Shown here piece after piece: positions 7,309 to 16,105 of a stretch of DNA of 34,012 nucleotides. The notes beneath the pieces are model-generated. The model did not search any database. It was not told the origin of the DNA and worked only from the letters and a program-made list of their open reading frames with translations. The translations under genes and the position numbers were made by a program. Source of the DNA: Shewanella sp. 10N.286.48.A6 (GTDB lineage Bacteria > Pseudomonadota > Gammaproteobacteria > Enterobacterales > Shewanellaceae); NCBI RefSeq assembly GCF_002873135.1, contig NZ_MCVI01000010.1:85964-119975 (forward strand), read 5' to 3'. The stretch's first letter is position 1; every line of letters starts with the position of its first letter.

Positions 7309-7806
7309 ATGAGTAATGCAAATAAATTACTGCAATGGCTGCAAGAAACGAGCTTTCGAGAAGTCACTTTATCCGTTGATTTACTGGTAACGGGCTATAT
7401 TTTCTATTTTTATGGTAGCAGCTTATTTCATGCTAGCCCTGAAGAATTAGCTTCAATACAGTGGGTTTCAGGTATCTTTTTAGAAATTATAATTTATTCA
7501 GTAGTGCTAATGGTGGTGAGCTACATTGCTCTGGCATTAATCACAGACGATGAACTGTCGCAACCTATGGATGTACGCGAAAAACAAATTAATCTCATTG
7601 GCTATAAGTATTCAGCGATTATTTTGAATGTAGGCGTGATACTGGCCATAGTGCAATACAGTGTTGAAGCCAATGACCTTGGTCTATCACAATTGGGCTT
7701 TGCTCATGCGCCGCTGCATATTTTAGTGGTGTCTTTTTTGTGTGCTGAGCTGGCATTTTATGGGGTGCAGCTATACAAGGGGCGTACAGGTGATATTTAT
7801 GAGTAA
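7309..7806 (+). CDS. Four-span inner-membrane protein paired with an XRE regulator
   Basis: A 165-residue protein with four hydrophobic segments, at about residues 21-40, 54-80, 102-122 and 132-152. A short acidic loop (TDDELSQPMDVREKQ) separates spans 2 and 3. GAGG (7294-7297) precedes ATG 7309. The stop overlaps the start of the next gene by 8 nt, so expression with the small XRE regulator is coupled. Membrane protein plus a 70-80 residue XRE regulator is a widespread arrangement (the DUF2178-type pairs are one example), but I cannot place this protein in a named family. A regulatory link, in which the membrane protein controls or is controlled by the partner, is inference. Confidence 0.75.
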   Translation: MSNANKLLQWLQETSFREVTLSVDLLVTGYIFYFYGSSLFHASPEELASIQWVSGIFLEIIIYSVVLMVVSYIALALITDDELSQPMDVREKQINLIGYKYSAIILNVGVILAIVQYSVEANDLGLSQLGFAHAPLHILVVSFLCAELAFYGVQLYKGRTGDIYE

Positions 7807-8029
7807 ACCGGCGATTTCTAACGCTATCCGCACCTTGCGTTTTTTAAATGGTGAAATGACACAAAAGCAGCTTGCTGAATTAATAGGTGTCACTAGGCAA
7901 ACCGTGATGGCCATTGAGTCTAATAAGTATTCACCCACTCTTGAAGTGGCTTTTAAAATTGCTGAAGTGTTTGAACTGCCGCTAGATCAGGTATTCAGTT
8001 ATCACCCCGAAAGTGATACTAAGACCTAG
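7799..8029 (+). CDS. Small XRE-family transcriptional regulator
   Basis: A 76-residue protein that is almost only a helix-turn-helix: LRFLNGEMTQKQLAELIGVTRQT is followed by VMAIESNKYSPTLEVAFKIAEVFELPLDQVF, the standard HTH_3 fold. ATG 7799 is preceded by AGGTGA (7788-7793) inside the upstream gene and overlaps it by 8 nt. Small regulators of this type usually repress their own operon. The palindrome at 7215-7229 is the best visible operator candidate. No toxin-like partner is present, so a toxin-antitoxin reading is not supported. Confidence 0.88.
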   Translation: MSKPAISNAIRTLRFLNGEMTQKQLAELIGVTRQTVMAIESNKYSPTLEVAFKIAEVFELPLDQVFSYHPESDTKT

Positions 8030-8248
8030 CACTAATAGTTAGAAAGCTAGCTAGCCTTGGTAACAGTTAATACTGACAAAGAAACGCTAACCGAACTGAC
8101 GAGTTCTGTGTTGTGAGTAGCATTAGCAATAACATCATTCTTTTGTCGCAATCATAATTACAGTACCATACGCACATTGATGCTGATTGAATGGTTTATT
8201 AACTTAAATCAGCACGCTTAATTAATAAAATAAGGCAATGAAGTATTT

Positions 8249-8848
8249 ATGAAATTTAGTCCACTGGTTGATGAGCTTATCGAATCTTTGCGCTGCTTAC
8301 CGGGTGTCGGACCAAAATCAGCCCAACGCATGGCGTTTCAATTATTAGAGCGTAACCGCAAACAGGGCCATAAATTAGCCAGTGCGTTAGAACGTTCAAT
8401 GAGTGAAGTGGGGCATTGCCAAGCCTGCCGTACCTTTACAGAAGAGCAGCTATGTCCGATCTGTAGTAGCCCTAAACGGGGTAATTCAGAAGTAATTTGT
8501 GTGGTTGAAACCCCAGCTGATGTGTTAGCCATTGAAGCGGGTGGCCATTTTAGCGGCCGCTATTTTGTGTTACTTGGGCATTTATCACCCCTTGATGGTG
8601 TGGGCCCTGAAGAGCTTGGCTTAGCGTTATTAGAGCAACACCTTGCATCAGATGATGTCACAGAGTTGATTTTAGCAACCAACCCCACAGTAGAAGGTGA
8701 TGCCACGGCGCATTTTATTGCTGATATGGCCCGTAGACATAATGTAGTGATCAGCCGAATCGCCCACGGAGTCCCTGTTGGTGGTGAGCTTGAGTATGTT
8801 GATAGCACCACGTTAGCGTTGTCATTCAATGGTCGTATTCCGCTGTAG
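8249..8848 (+). CDS. recR: Recombination mediator RecR
   Basis: A 199-residue RecR, which acts with RecF and RecO to load RecA on SSB-coated gaps. In order it shows the N-terminal helix-hairpin-helix ([20 protein letters not shown]), the four-cysteine zinc finger C57-x2-C60 ... C69-x2-C72, the Toprim domain ([15 protein letters not shown] ... [10 protein letters not shown]) and the C-terminal [16 protein letters not shown] block. Length is normal. It is displaced from ybaB by about 1.6 kb of other genes, so it must have its own promoter in 8030-8248, where I found no convincing box. Confidence 0.96.
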   Translation: MKFSPLVDELIESLRCLPGVGPKSAQRMAFQLLERNRKQGHKLASALERSMSEVGHCQACRTFTEEQLCPICSSPKRGNSEVICVVETPADVLAIEAGGHFSGRYFVLLGHLSPLDGVGPEELGLALLEQHLASDDVTELILATNPTVEGDATAHFIADMARRHNVVISRIAHGVPVGGELEYVDSTTLALSFNGRIPL

Positions 8849-8921
8849 TTGCGAACTGTAGTTATAAATGATAGTTACGAACTGTAGTTATAAATGATAG
8901 TTGCGAACTATAGTTGTGAAT
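8848..8921. repeat. 26-bp tandem repeat after recR, about 2.8 copies
   Basis: Units start at 8848, 8874 and 8900. The first two differ at one position (GTTGCGAACTG versus GTTACGAACTG) and the third degenerates after about 22 nt. The array begins in the recR stop codon and ends just before the terminator. The unit length is not a multiple of 3 and no ORF spans it. Confidence 0.85.
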
Positions 8922-8935
8922 TTGTGTCTTATTTT

Positions 8936-8971
8936 AAAGCCCAGCTTATGAGTGAGTAAGCAGGGCTTTTT
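8936..8971 (+). terminator. Intrinsic terminator after recR
   Basis: AAAGCCC (8936-8942) pairs with GGGCTTT (8963-8969), and GCTTA (8944-8948) with TAAGC (8957-8961), around one A-A mismatch. A T-run follows. Confidence 0.88.
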
Positions 8972-9066
8972 GTTTCCAATATTAGCCGTTATTAGCTCAA
9001 ATCGATTGCTAATCGCCAGTTATTTCGCCAGTTCATGGTTTTTTTTCAGCAATAAAATAATTTCCC

Positions 9067-9094
9067 CTTGAATTCTATTTATCGCGCCCCATTT
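9067..9094 (+). promoter_or_regulatory. Sigma-32 heat-shock promoter of htpG
   Basis: CTTGAA (9067-9072), 14 nt, CCCCATTT (9087-9094). This matches the sigma-32 consensus CTTGAAA-N11-16-CCCCATNT almost perfectly, about 75 nt upstream of a heat-shock chaperone gene. Confidence 0.88.
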
Positions 9095-9169
9095 CCTAGG
9101 TAACAAAGATTTTTATACCGTGTTGGATACAACATGGTTGATGTATTAACGTAAACAAGGGAAATTTTC

Positions 9170-11083
9170 ATGTCTCAACAAGAAACGCATGGCTTTCAAA
9201 CCGAAGTAAAACAGCTTCTACATCTGATGATCCATTCTTTATATTCAAATAAAGAAATTTTCTTACGTGAACTGGTCTCAAATGCTGCGGATGCGGCAGA
9301 TAAGCTACGTTACTTAGCATTAACTGATAACGCATTATATGAAAGCGATACTGAACTGCGTGTTCGTATTAGTACCGATCAAGAAAAAGGCACTGTTACT
9401 ATTGAAGATAACGGTATCGGTATGACACGTGATGGTGTGATTGAACATTTAGGTACGATTGCAAAATCAGGTACTGCAGACTTCTTTAAAAACTTATCAG
9501 GTGAAGAGTCAAAAGATTCGCAGCTTATCGGTCAATTTGGTGTAGGTTTTTATTCTGCCTTTATCGTTGCTGATAAAGTCACTGTACGTACCCGCGCAGC
9601 AGGTGCAGCAGTTGATCAAGCGGTTCTGTGGGAGTCAGCAGGTGAAGGTGACTTTACCGTTGATACCATCACTAAAAATAGCCGCGGTACTGAAATTACC
9701 CTTCATTTACGTGATGAAGAAAAAGAATTCGCTGATGATACTCGTTTGCGCTCAATCATTACTAAGTACTCTGATCATATCTCAGTACCTGTAGAAATGT
9801 TTGAAGCTGGCCTACCAGAAACAGATGGCGAAGATGGCGAGAAAATCCCTGCTACTGAAGGCGAGTGGAAGCCAATGAACAAAGCCACTGCGCTTTGGAC
9901 TCGTAGCAAATCAGATATATCAGATGAAGAATATCAAGAGTTCTACAAGCATATTTCTCACGACTATGCTGATGCAGCAACGTGGTCTCACAACCGTGTT
10001 GAAGGTAAGCAAGAATATACCAGCTTATTGTATATCCCAACCAAAGCCCCTTGGGATATGTTTAACCGCGACGTTAAGCATGGTCTAAAACTATTCGTTC
10101 AACGTGTATTTGTACTAGATGATGCTGAACAGTTTATGCCAACTTATTTACGTTTTGTTAAAGGCTTAATCGATTCAAATGATTTGCCACTCAACGTATC
10201 GCGTGAAATCTTACAAGATAACAGCGTAACTAAAGCATTGCGCACTGGTGTGACTAAGCGCGTTCTTGGCATGCTAGAAAAAATGGCTAAAAACGATGCT
10301 GAAAAGTATCAAGCTTTCTGGGCTGAATTTGGTCAAGTATTAAAAGAAGGCCCAGCTGAAGATTTCGCTAACCGTGAGCGTATTTCTGGTTTACTGCGTT
10401 TTGCTTCAACCCATAACAATTCACCAGTGACAGATGTGTCATTAGATGATTACATCAGTCGCATGAAAGAAGGCCAAGATAAGATTTACTATATCGTGGC
10501 TGATAGCTATGAAGCGGCAGCTAACAGCCCGCATTTAGAGCTACTGCGCAAGAAAGACATTGAAGTTCTATTAATGTCAGAGCGCATCGATGAATGGCTA
10601 ATTAACCACTTAACTGAATTTAAAGACAAGAAACTGCACTCAGTAACGCGTGGTGATTTAGAGCTAGGTGAACTTGAAGATGCTGCTGAAAAAGAAGCTC
10701 AAGAAAAGTTAGCTGGCGAAGCTGAATCATTAGTATCACGTATTAAAACAGCGCTAGAAGGTAAAGTATCAGATGTTAAAGTGACTTCTCGCTTAACGGA
10801 TACCCCTGCATGTGTGGTTGCCGGTGAAGGTGAAATGTCATCGCAAATGATTAAGCTTATGCAATCAGCAGGTCAGCCTGTACCTGAGTCTAAGCCGACA
10901 TTTGAAATTAACCCACAGCATCCGCTGGTTGAGCGTCTAAATGACGAGCAAGATGAGCTAGCATTTGCTAACTGGGCAGATTTGTTATTACAACAAGCTC
11001 AGCTTTCAGAAAAGGGCAGCTTAGCGGATCCATCGGCATTCATTAAGTTAACCAACCAAATGCTAGTGGCGAGCTTAAAATAG
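9170..11083 (+). CDS. htpG: Hsp90-family chaperone HtpG
   Basis: A 637-residue bacterial Hsp90: an ATP-dependent dimeric chaperone of the cytosol that remodels client proteins, often with DnaK. The N-terminal GHKL ATPase shows [21 protein letters not shown] and [12 protein letters not shown]. The middle domain carries the [11 protein letters not shown] arginine block. The C-terminal dimerisation domain ends at residue 637. Length equals the usual size. Start ATG 9170 follows GGGAAA, giving [13 protein letters not shown], the normal N-terminus. Regulation by heat shock is expected from the sigma-32 promoter at 9067-9094. A terminator at 11101-11123 closes the unit. Confidence 0.97.
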   Translation: MSQQETHGFQTEVKQLLHLMIHSLYSNKEIFLRELVSNAADAADKLRYLALTDNALYESDTELRVRISTDQEKGTVTIEDNGIGMTRDGVIEHLGTIAKSGTADFFKNLSGEESKDSQLIGQFGVGFYSAFIVADKVTVRTRAAGAAVDQAVLWESAGEGDFTVDTITKNSRGTEITLHLRDEEKEFADDTRLRSIITKYSDHISVPVEMFEAGLPETDGEDGEKIPATEGEWKPMNKATALWTRSKSDISDEEYQEFYKHISHDYADAATWSHNRVEGKQEYTSLLYIPTKAPWDMFNRDVKHGLKLFVQRVFVLDDAEQFMPTYLRFVKGLIDSNDLPLNVSREILQDNSVTKALRTGVTKRVLGMLEKMAKNDAEKYQAFWAEFGQVLKEGPAEDFANRERISGLLRFASTHNNSPVTDVSLDDYISRMKEGQDKIYYIVADSYEAAANSPHLELLRKKDIEVLLMSERIDEWLINHLTEFKDKKLHSVTRGDLELGELEDAAEKEAQEKLAGEAESLVSRIKTALEGKVSDVKVTSRLTDTPACVVAGEGEMSSQMIKLMQSAGQPVPESKPTFEINPQHPLVERLNDEQDELAFANWADLLLQQAQLSEKGSLADPSAFIKLTNQMLVASLK

Positions 11084-11100
11084 TCATTAGTATTGCAATA

Positions 11101-11123
11101 AAGCGGGCTTAGGCCCGCTTTTT
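11101..11123 (+). terminator. Intrinsic terminator after htpG
   Basis: AAGCGGGC (11101-11108), loop TTAG, GCCCGCTT (11113-11120), TTT: a strong GC-rich stem. Confidence 0.9.
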
Positions 11124-11157
11124 GTTAGCTATCACGAAATAGTTAAAAGGAATCAAT

Positions 11158-12030
11158 ATGGAACATATTATTAATTTAACTAAAGAAAATATTCAGCAAA
11201 TTGTTGATGCTTCGATGGATAACTTTGTGGTGATGTCTTTTTGGGCACAACAGCAACCGCAAAGTGTACAAATGCTACAAGTGATGGAACAGATTGCCAA
11301 TGAGCAAGCTGGGCGCTTTATCCTTGCGAAAGTGAATTGTGAAGCTGAGTTAGAAATTGCTAATTACTTCCAAATTCAGAGCTTACCTACCCACCTAGTG
11401 CTGAGTAAAGGTCAGCCGGTTGATGGTTTCGCTGGGGTGCAAAGTGCAGCGCAAGTGAATGAATTACTTGATAAGCATCTTCCTGCGTTATGGGTAACAG
11501 ATTTTAATGCTGCAAAAGCGATTTTGGTTGAAGCAGGCATTGAAAAGCCAAGCGACGAAAAACTTGAACAAGCCTTAGCATTACTGAAAAGTGCCTTTGC
11601 TGAATCTCAGCAACAAGCAGAAGTGGCCTTAGTGCTTATCGATGTTTATTTACAATTGGGCATACTGGCTGAAGCTAAGACCTTATTAGATACGATAGGG
11701 CTTGCAGATCAAGACAGTTACTATCAGAACTTAAAAGCCAAGTTAGCCCTAGCAGAAGACGCTGCAGATACCCCTGAAATTCGTCAGTTACAACAATCAT
11801 TACAACAGCAGCCTGGTAATATTGAACTGACTATCGATTTGGCCAAAGCATTGAATCAAGCTAATCGTGGCGAAGAGGCACTTGAGTGTTTATTTGCCAT
11901 TTTAGAGAAAGATTTATCCGCTGCGGATGGAAAAGTTAAACAAGTGTTTATGGAAATATTGACAGCACTAGGGCAAGGCAACGCCATAGCCAGTCAGTAT
12001 CGCCGCCGTTTATACAGTTTACTGTATTAA
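11158..12030 (+). CDS. cnoX: CnoX/YbbN-like thioredoxin-fold chaperedoxin with TPR
   Basis: A 290-residue protein. The N-terminal thioredoxin fold (about 1-110) contains SFWAQQQPQS where CxxC would be, then RFILAKVNCEAE, SLPTHLVL and GQPVDGFAG. A TPR-like helical domain follows (about 120-285; EKLEQALALLKSAF, LAEAKTLLDTIGL, IELTIDLAKALNQAN). This matches E. coli YbbN/CnoX, which protects unfolding proteins during bleach stress and hands them to GroEL and DnaK. The cysteine that forms mixed disulfides in E. coli (Cys63) appears conserved as Cys61. The position of the other E. coli cysteine (Cys38) is Ser36 here. The gene sits next to the chaperone gene htpG but has its own unit. Oxidoreductase activity is unlikely. 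Confidence 0.85.
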   Translation: MEHIINLTKENIQQIVDASMDNFVVMSFWAQQQPQSVQMLQVMEQIANEQAGRFILAKVNCEAELEIANYFQIQSLPTHLVLSKGQPVDGFAGVQSAAQVNELLDKHLPALWVTDFNAAKAILVEAGIEKPSDEKLEQALALLKSAFAESQQQAEVALVLIDVYLQLGILAEAKTLLDTIGLADQDSYYQNLKAKLALAEDAADTPEIRQLQQSLQQQPGNIELTIDLAKALNQANRGEEALECLFAILEKDLSAADGKVKQVFMEILTALGQGNAIASQYRRRLYSLLY

Positions 12031-12138
12031 ACACGGAAAATTTTCGTATTAGATATTGGTCTAAATCTTGAGGTTTTACCTTCTAAAGACCGTCTAAATG
12101 TGCGAAAATCGCCGCCTAAAAATATGAAAGCAATATAG

Positions 12139-12795
<657 letters not shown>

Positions 12796-12831
12796 TACCT
12801 ACAAAGTAGTATTTTTATACTGTTGAATTAT

Positions 12832-12858
12832 AAAAAAACCTGCATTGCAGGTTTTTTT
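12832..12858 (+). terminator. Intrinsic terminator after adk
   Basis: Seven A, CCTGC (12839-12843), loop ATT, GCAGG (12847-12851), seven T. The flanking A and T runs also pair, so it could work in either direction. Confidence 0.9.
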
Positions 12859-12898
12859 ATGTCATAAATAAAATCATCGTCACAAAAACTGAGAATGA

Positions 12899-12927
12899 TT
12901 GACATCTATCTTGGTGTTGATTGTATT
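12899..12927 (+). promoter_or_regulatory. Possible sigma-70 promoter for gsk
   Basis: TTGACA (12899-12904) is a perfect -35. TGTATT (12922-12927) at 17-nt spacing is a weak -10. A TAAAAT box (12933-12938) further on could be the real -10 of another promoter. Confidence 0.35.
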
Positions 12928-13043
12928 TGTGTTAAAATTAGCGTTTGGTAATAAGAACGTTTCTATTAAAGCGTTACTGTTTTCAAAAGCTGTGAATAAC
13001 CCATAATCCTTATTGCATGGATGCCTACTCAAGAGAGTTTAAG

Positions 13044-14348
13044 ATGAAGTTCCCTGGTCAACGCAAATCTAAGCACTATTTCCCAGTAAACAACCGAGAC
13101 CCATTATTGGCTCAGTTAACCCAGCAAGAGCAGTCTGTATCTACCTATATTTGCGGTATTGACCAAACTCTTGTGGATATTGAAGCAAAAGTCGAAGATG
13201 AGCTACTGGGCCGTTACGGGCTTCCAAAAGGCAACTCAACTCTTATTGATGATCAGCAAGCTCACGAACTTTATAATGAACTAAAAAACAATGAGATGAT
13301 CAGCGATGAATTTGCTGGTGGCACCATTGGTAATACCGTTCATAACTACTCAATTTTAGCTGATGACCGTTCGGTATTATTTGGCGTTATGAGCCAGAAT
13401 ATCATGGTCGGTAGTTATGCCTATCGCTACCTTTGTAATACCTCCTCTAAAGTGGACTTAAACTACCTGCAGCCAGTAGATGGCCCTATCGGTCGTTGTT
13501 TTACTTTGATCTCTGCTGAAGGTGAACGTACCTTTGCGATTAGCAAAGGTGCAATGGATAAGCTAACCCCAGAATATATTAATAAAGACGTGGTTCAAGG
13601 TAGTTCAGCGCTAGTTTTAACTGCGTATTTAATGCGTGCCAGCGAAGGTGATTTAATCACTGAAGCGGCAATGAAAGCGATTGAATATGCTAAAGAAGCC
13701 GATGTGCCAGTGGTATTGACCTTAGGTACCCGCTTCTTAATTCAAGAAGACCCTAAATGGTGGCAAGATTTCATTTGCGATAATGTAACAATTTTGGCGA
13801 TGAATGAAGACGAAGGCGAGGCTTTAACGGGGTTCAGCGATCCGCTATTAGCCAGCGAAGCGGCCTTAGAGTGGTGTGATATGGTGTTGTGTACTGCAGG
13901 ACCGTTAGGTTTATATACAGCAGGCTATACTGAAGACTCTGAAAAAAGAGCCACAGCCCATTTATTGTTACCGGGCGCAATTCCTGAATTTAACCGTTAC
14001 GAATTCTCGCGTCCTAAACGTAAATCAGACTGTACTACACCGATTAAAGTGTATGCTCATATCTCGCCTTATATGGGTGGACCAGATTATATCCGCAATA
14101 CAAACGGTGCCGGAGATGGAGCGTTATCAGCATTACTGCATGACTTAGCAGCTAATACTTTCCATAAAACCAATGTACCGGGTTCAAGTAAGCATCAGCG
14201 TGATGGCCTGTGTTATTCATCTTTCTCGCAAGTGTGTAAATATGCTAACCGCGTCGCTTATGAAGTATTAGCCCAGCATAGCCCAAGATTATCTCGTGGT
14301 TTACCTGAGCGTGAAGATAGTTTAGAAGAGTCATACTGGGAAAGATAA
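13044..14348 (+). CDS. gsk: Inosine-guanosine kinase
   Basis: A 434-residue PfkB/ribokinase-family kinase that phosphorylates inosine and guanosine to IMP and GMP in purine salvage. ATG 13044 gives MKFPGQRKSKHYFPVN, which aligns with the E. coli Gsk N-terminus and equals its length. It is preceded by AGAGAG (13032-13037). The in-frame ATG at 13017 would add nine residues and has no ribosome-binding site. The GAGD anion-hole motif of the family is present as NTNGAGDGALSALL in the C-terminal third, and the N-terminal substrate region has EFAGGTIGNTVHN. With apt and adk it gives the window three purine-nucleotide salvage or balance enzymes. Confidence 0.95.
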   Translation: MKFPGQRKSKHYFPVNNRDPLLAQLTQQEQSVSTYICGIDQTLVDIEAKVEDELLGRYGLPKGNSTLIDDQQAHELYNELKNNEMISDEFAGGTIGNTVHNYSILADDRSVLFGVMSQNIMVGSYAYRYLCNTSSKVDLNYLQPVDGPIGRCFTLISAEGERTFAISKGAMDKLTPEYINKDVVQGSSALVLTAYLMRASEGDLITEAAMKAIEYAKEADVPVVLTLGTRFLIQEDPKWWQDFICDNVTILAMNEDEGEALTGFSDPLLASEAALEWCDMVLCTAGPLGLYTAGYTEDSEKRATAHLLLPGAIPEFNRYEFSRPKRKSDCTTPIKVYAHISPYMGGPDYIRNTNGAGDGALSALLHDLAANTFHKTNVPGSSKHQRDGLCYSSFSQVCKYANRVAYEVLAQHSPRLSRGLPEREDSLEESYWER

Positions 14349-14387
14349 CCAGACAGGTTTTCCGTTTATATAATCAGTGACTAAATC

Positions 14388-14420
14388 AAGGGCAATCACC
14401 AAGTGGTGATTGCCCTTTTT
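14388..14420 (+). terminator. Intrinsic terminator after gsk
   Basis: AAGGGCAATCACC (14388-14400), loop AAGT, GGTGATTGCCCTT (14405-14417), TTT: a perfect 13-bp stem. Confidence 0.93.
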
Positions 14421-14539
14421 GTTTGCATCAAGATAAACAAGTACTTGGTAGACGCTGAAAAATTCAGTAGGATGTTGAATATGCAGAAACATACCTCATT
14501 TTAAGTAATTCTGGTTTTAAAAATACATTGGAGAGCATT

Positions 14540-15370
14540 GTGAAGGGACAAATCTTAAGAGAAATGAAAGTACTTAAGGCGATTGAACCTGCTTATGAAG
14601 TCGAGCGCCGCGTAGCATTTCTTAAAACCAAATTAATCGAGGCTCACAGCCATTGTTTGGTATTAGGGATTAGTGGTGGCGTTGACTCATCTGTAACCGG
14701 CAGATTATGCCAGTTAGCGGTAGATAGCTTAAATGCTGACAATCCACAGCAGGCTTACCAATTCATTGCGGTGCGTTTACCATATCAAGTACAAAAAGAT
14801 GAAGATGAAGCTCAGCTTGCATGTCAATTTATTCAACCCTCAAAGCAGGTAACAGTGAATATTGCTGATGGGGTTATTGGTGTGCATAACGCAACGGTTT
14901 CAGGACTTGAGGATGCCGGTATTCAAGTCGCTAATAATGATAATGTTGATTTCATTAAAGGTAACGTCAAAGCCCGTATGCGAATGATTGCTCAATATCA
15001 TATTGCAGGCCTAACTGGCGGCTTAGTCATTGGCACCGATCATAGTGCAGAAAATATTACCGGTTTTTATACTAAATTTGGTGACGGCGCCTGTGACTTA
15101 GCACCCTTGTTTGGTCTTAATAAGCGTCAAGTTCGCCAATTAGCCAGTTACCTTGGAGCGCCAGATATATTAGTGACCAAAGCGCCAACGGCAGATTTAG
15201 AAGACGATAAACCGCAATTAGAAGATGAGGTGGCATTAGGGCTAAGCTATGATCAAATCGATGATTTCTTAGAAGGCAAAGAGGTTGATAGCTTTGTTGA
15301 AGATAAACTTATTGCGATTTACCAGCGCACCCAACATAAGCGTCAACCTATCCCGACGATTTATGACTAA
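14540..15370 (+). CDS. nadE: Ammonia-dependent NAD+ synthetase
   Basis: A 276-residue enzyme for the last step of NAD synthesis: nicotinic acid adenine dinucleotide + ATP + NH3 gives NAD+. The PP-loop SGGVDSS (residues 45-51) begins the ATP pyrophosphatase domain. Also visible are [48 protein letters not shown] and KAPTADLED, all typical. It has no glutaminase domain, so it uses free ammonia. I chose GTG 14540 because GGAG (14530-14533) lies 6 nt before it and the length then equals E. coli NadE (275). TTG 14528 and ATG 14564 are alternatives. The upstream region 14421-14539 holds no clear promoter. Confidence 0.95.
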   Translation: MKGQILREMKVLKAIEPAYEVERRVAFLKTKLIEAHSHCLVLGISGGVDSSVTGRLCQLAVDSLNADNPQQAYQFIAVRLPYQVQKDEDEAQLACQFIQPSKQVTVNIADGVIGVHNATVSGLEDAGIQVANNDNVDFIKGNVKARMRMIAQYHIAGLTGGLVIGTDHSAENITGFYTKFGDGACDLAPLFGLNKRQVRQLASYLGAPDILVTKAPTADLEDDKPQLEDEVALGLSYDQIDDFLEGKEVDSFVEDKLIAIYQRTQHKRQPIPTIYD

Positions 15371-15387
15371 TTTAACTTCCCACTAGC

Positions 15388-15987
15388 TTAGAGCAAGGAT
15401 TGTTTAAGTGAGCTTAAATAGCGCCTTAGCTGCTCAATTAACACATTGGGAAACTGGCGGTAATCTAAATATGGCGTGATGAGTATCTGCTCATGCGCCA
15501 TTATTTTTTGGCTTTCATCTATGGCGGTTAACGCAGATATAAACGATTGATCGCTTATATTAGCGAATGCAGCTTGGCCACAAATGATATGAATATGGCT
15601 ATTCACACTAAGCTTAGTAGCATTAATGATAATGTTACATTGACTAAAATTTACCCGCTTTAAATCATCAGCAGCTTGCGGATTAAATAATTGGTTGCGG
15701 CAATCTCGCCATGTATCTGGCGCTTTATCACTAACAGCAATCTTGGCCATGATAGTAAATATTTTTCGCCAATGATTGCCATTATCGTTAATGATTTGCT
15801 CGATAGCATTTGTATTTTGCCAATGCCATGCTTTGGAGACTTTAGGTGGCGTTGGCAAATAGAATGTGATTTCAGCTTTTTCAGAGCCTAATAAAATAGC
15901 TTTTGAGCTAAGCTCGGCGTTTGGCTTAGTCGCGTTATTTGTGATAACAGCAGGCTTTGTATGAATGCTTGGCTGAGTTGATTTCAT
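15388..15987 (-). CDS. Hypothetical protein, about 199 aa
   Basis: I do not recognise this protein. It appears soluble, with no signal peptide or membrane span. A Ser/Thr/Lys/Asn-rich N-terminus (about 30 residues) leads to a more ordered part with YLPTPPKVSKAWHWQNTNAI, NGNHWRKIFTIMAKIA, a central SHIHIICGQAAF strand region and a C-terminal EQILITPYLDYRQFPNVLIEQLRRYL helix. It is convergent with nadE (17-nt gap) and divergent from the hydrolase gene. ATG at 15987 is used; an in-frame TTG at 16005 with a weak AGG upstream would add six residues. Neither has a good ribosome-binding site. The reading frame is long and undisturbed, which supports a real gene. Confidence 0.65.
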   Translation of the reverse strand: MKSTQPSIHTKPAVITNNATKPNAELSSKAILLGSEKAEITFYLPTPPKVSKAWHWQNTNAIEQIINDNGNHWRKIFTIMAKIAVSDKAPDTWRDCRNQLFNPQAADDLKRVNFSQCNIIINATKLSVNSHIHIICGQAAFANISDQSFISALTAIDESQKIMAHEQILITPYLDYRQFPNVLIEQLRRYLSSLKQSLL

Positions 15988-16105
15988 TGTGGGTTTGCTA
16001 CTCAATATTTTCGGCCTGATGGCATATTATTATTTGTAAATTCAGACTCTTTTTAGACTATCATTAAAACTATACGGACAAAAATTAATTCCATAGGACT
16101 GGCGA

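Noticed and set aside
7309..8029. Toxin-antitoxin pair
   Set aside because: The partner of the XRE protein is a four-span membrane protein of 165 residues without toxin motifs. The gene order and size fit a membrane protein/regulator pair better.
8848..8921. CRISPR-like repeats after recR
   Set aside because: The 26-bp units are directly adjacent with no spacers; it is a simple tandem duplication.
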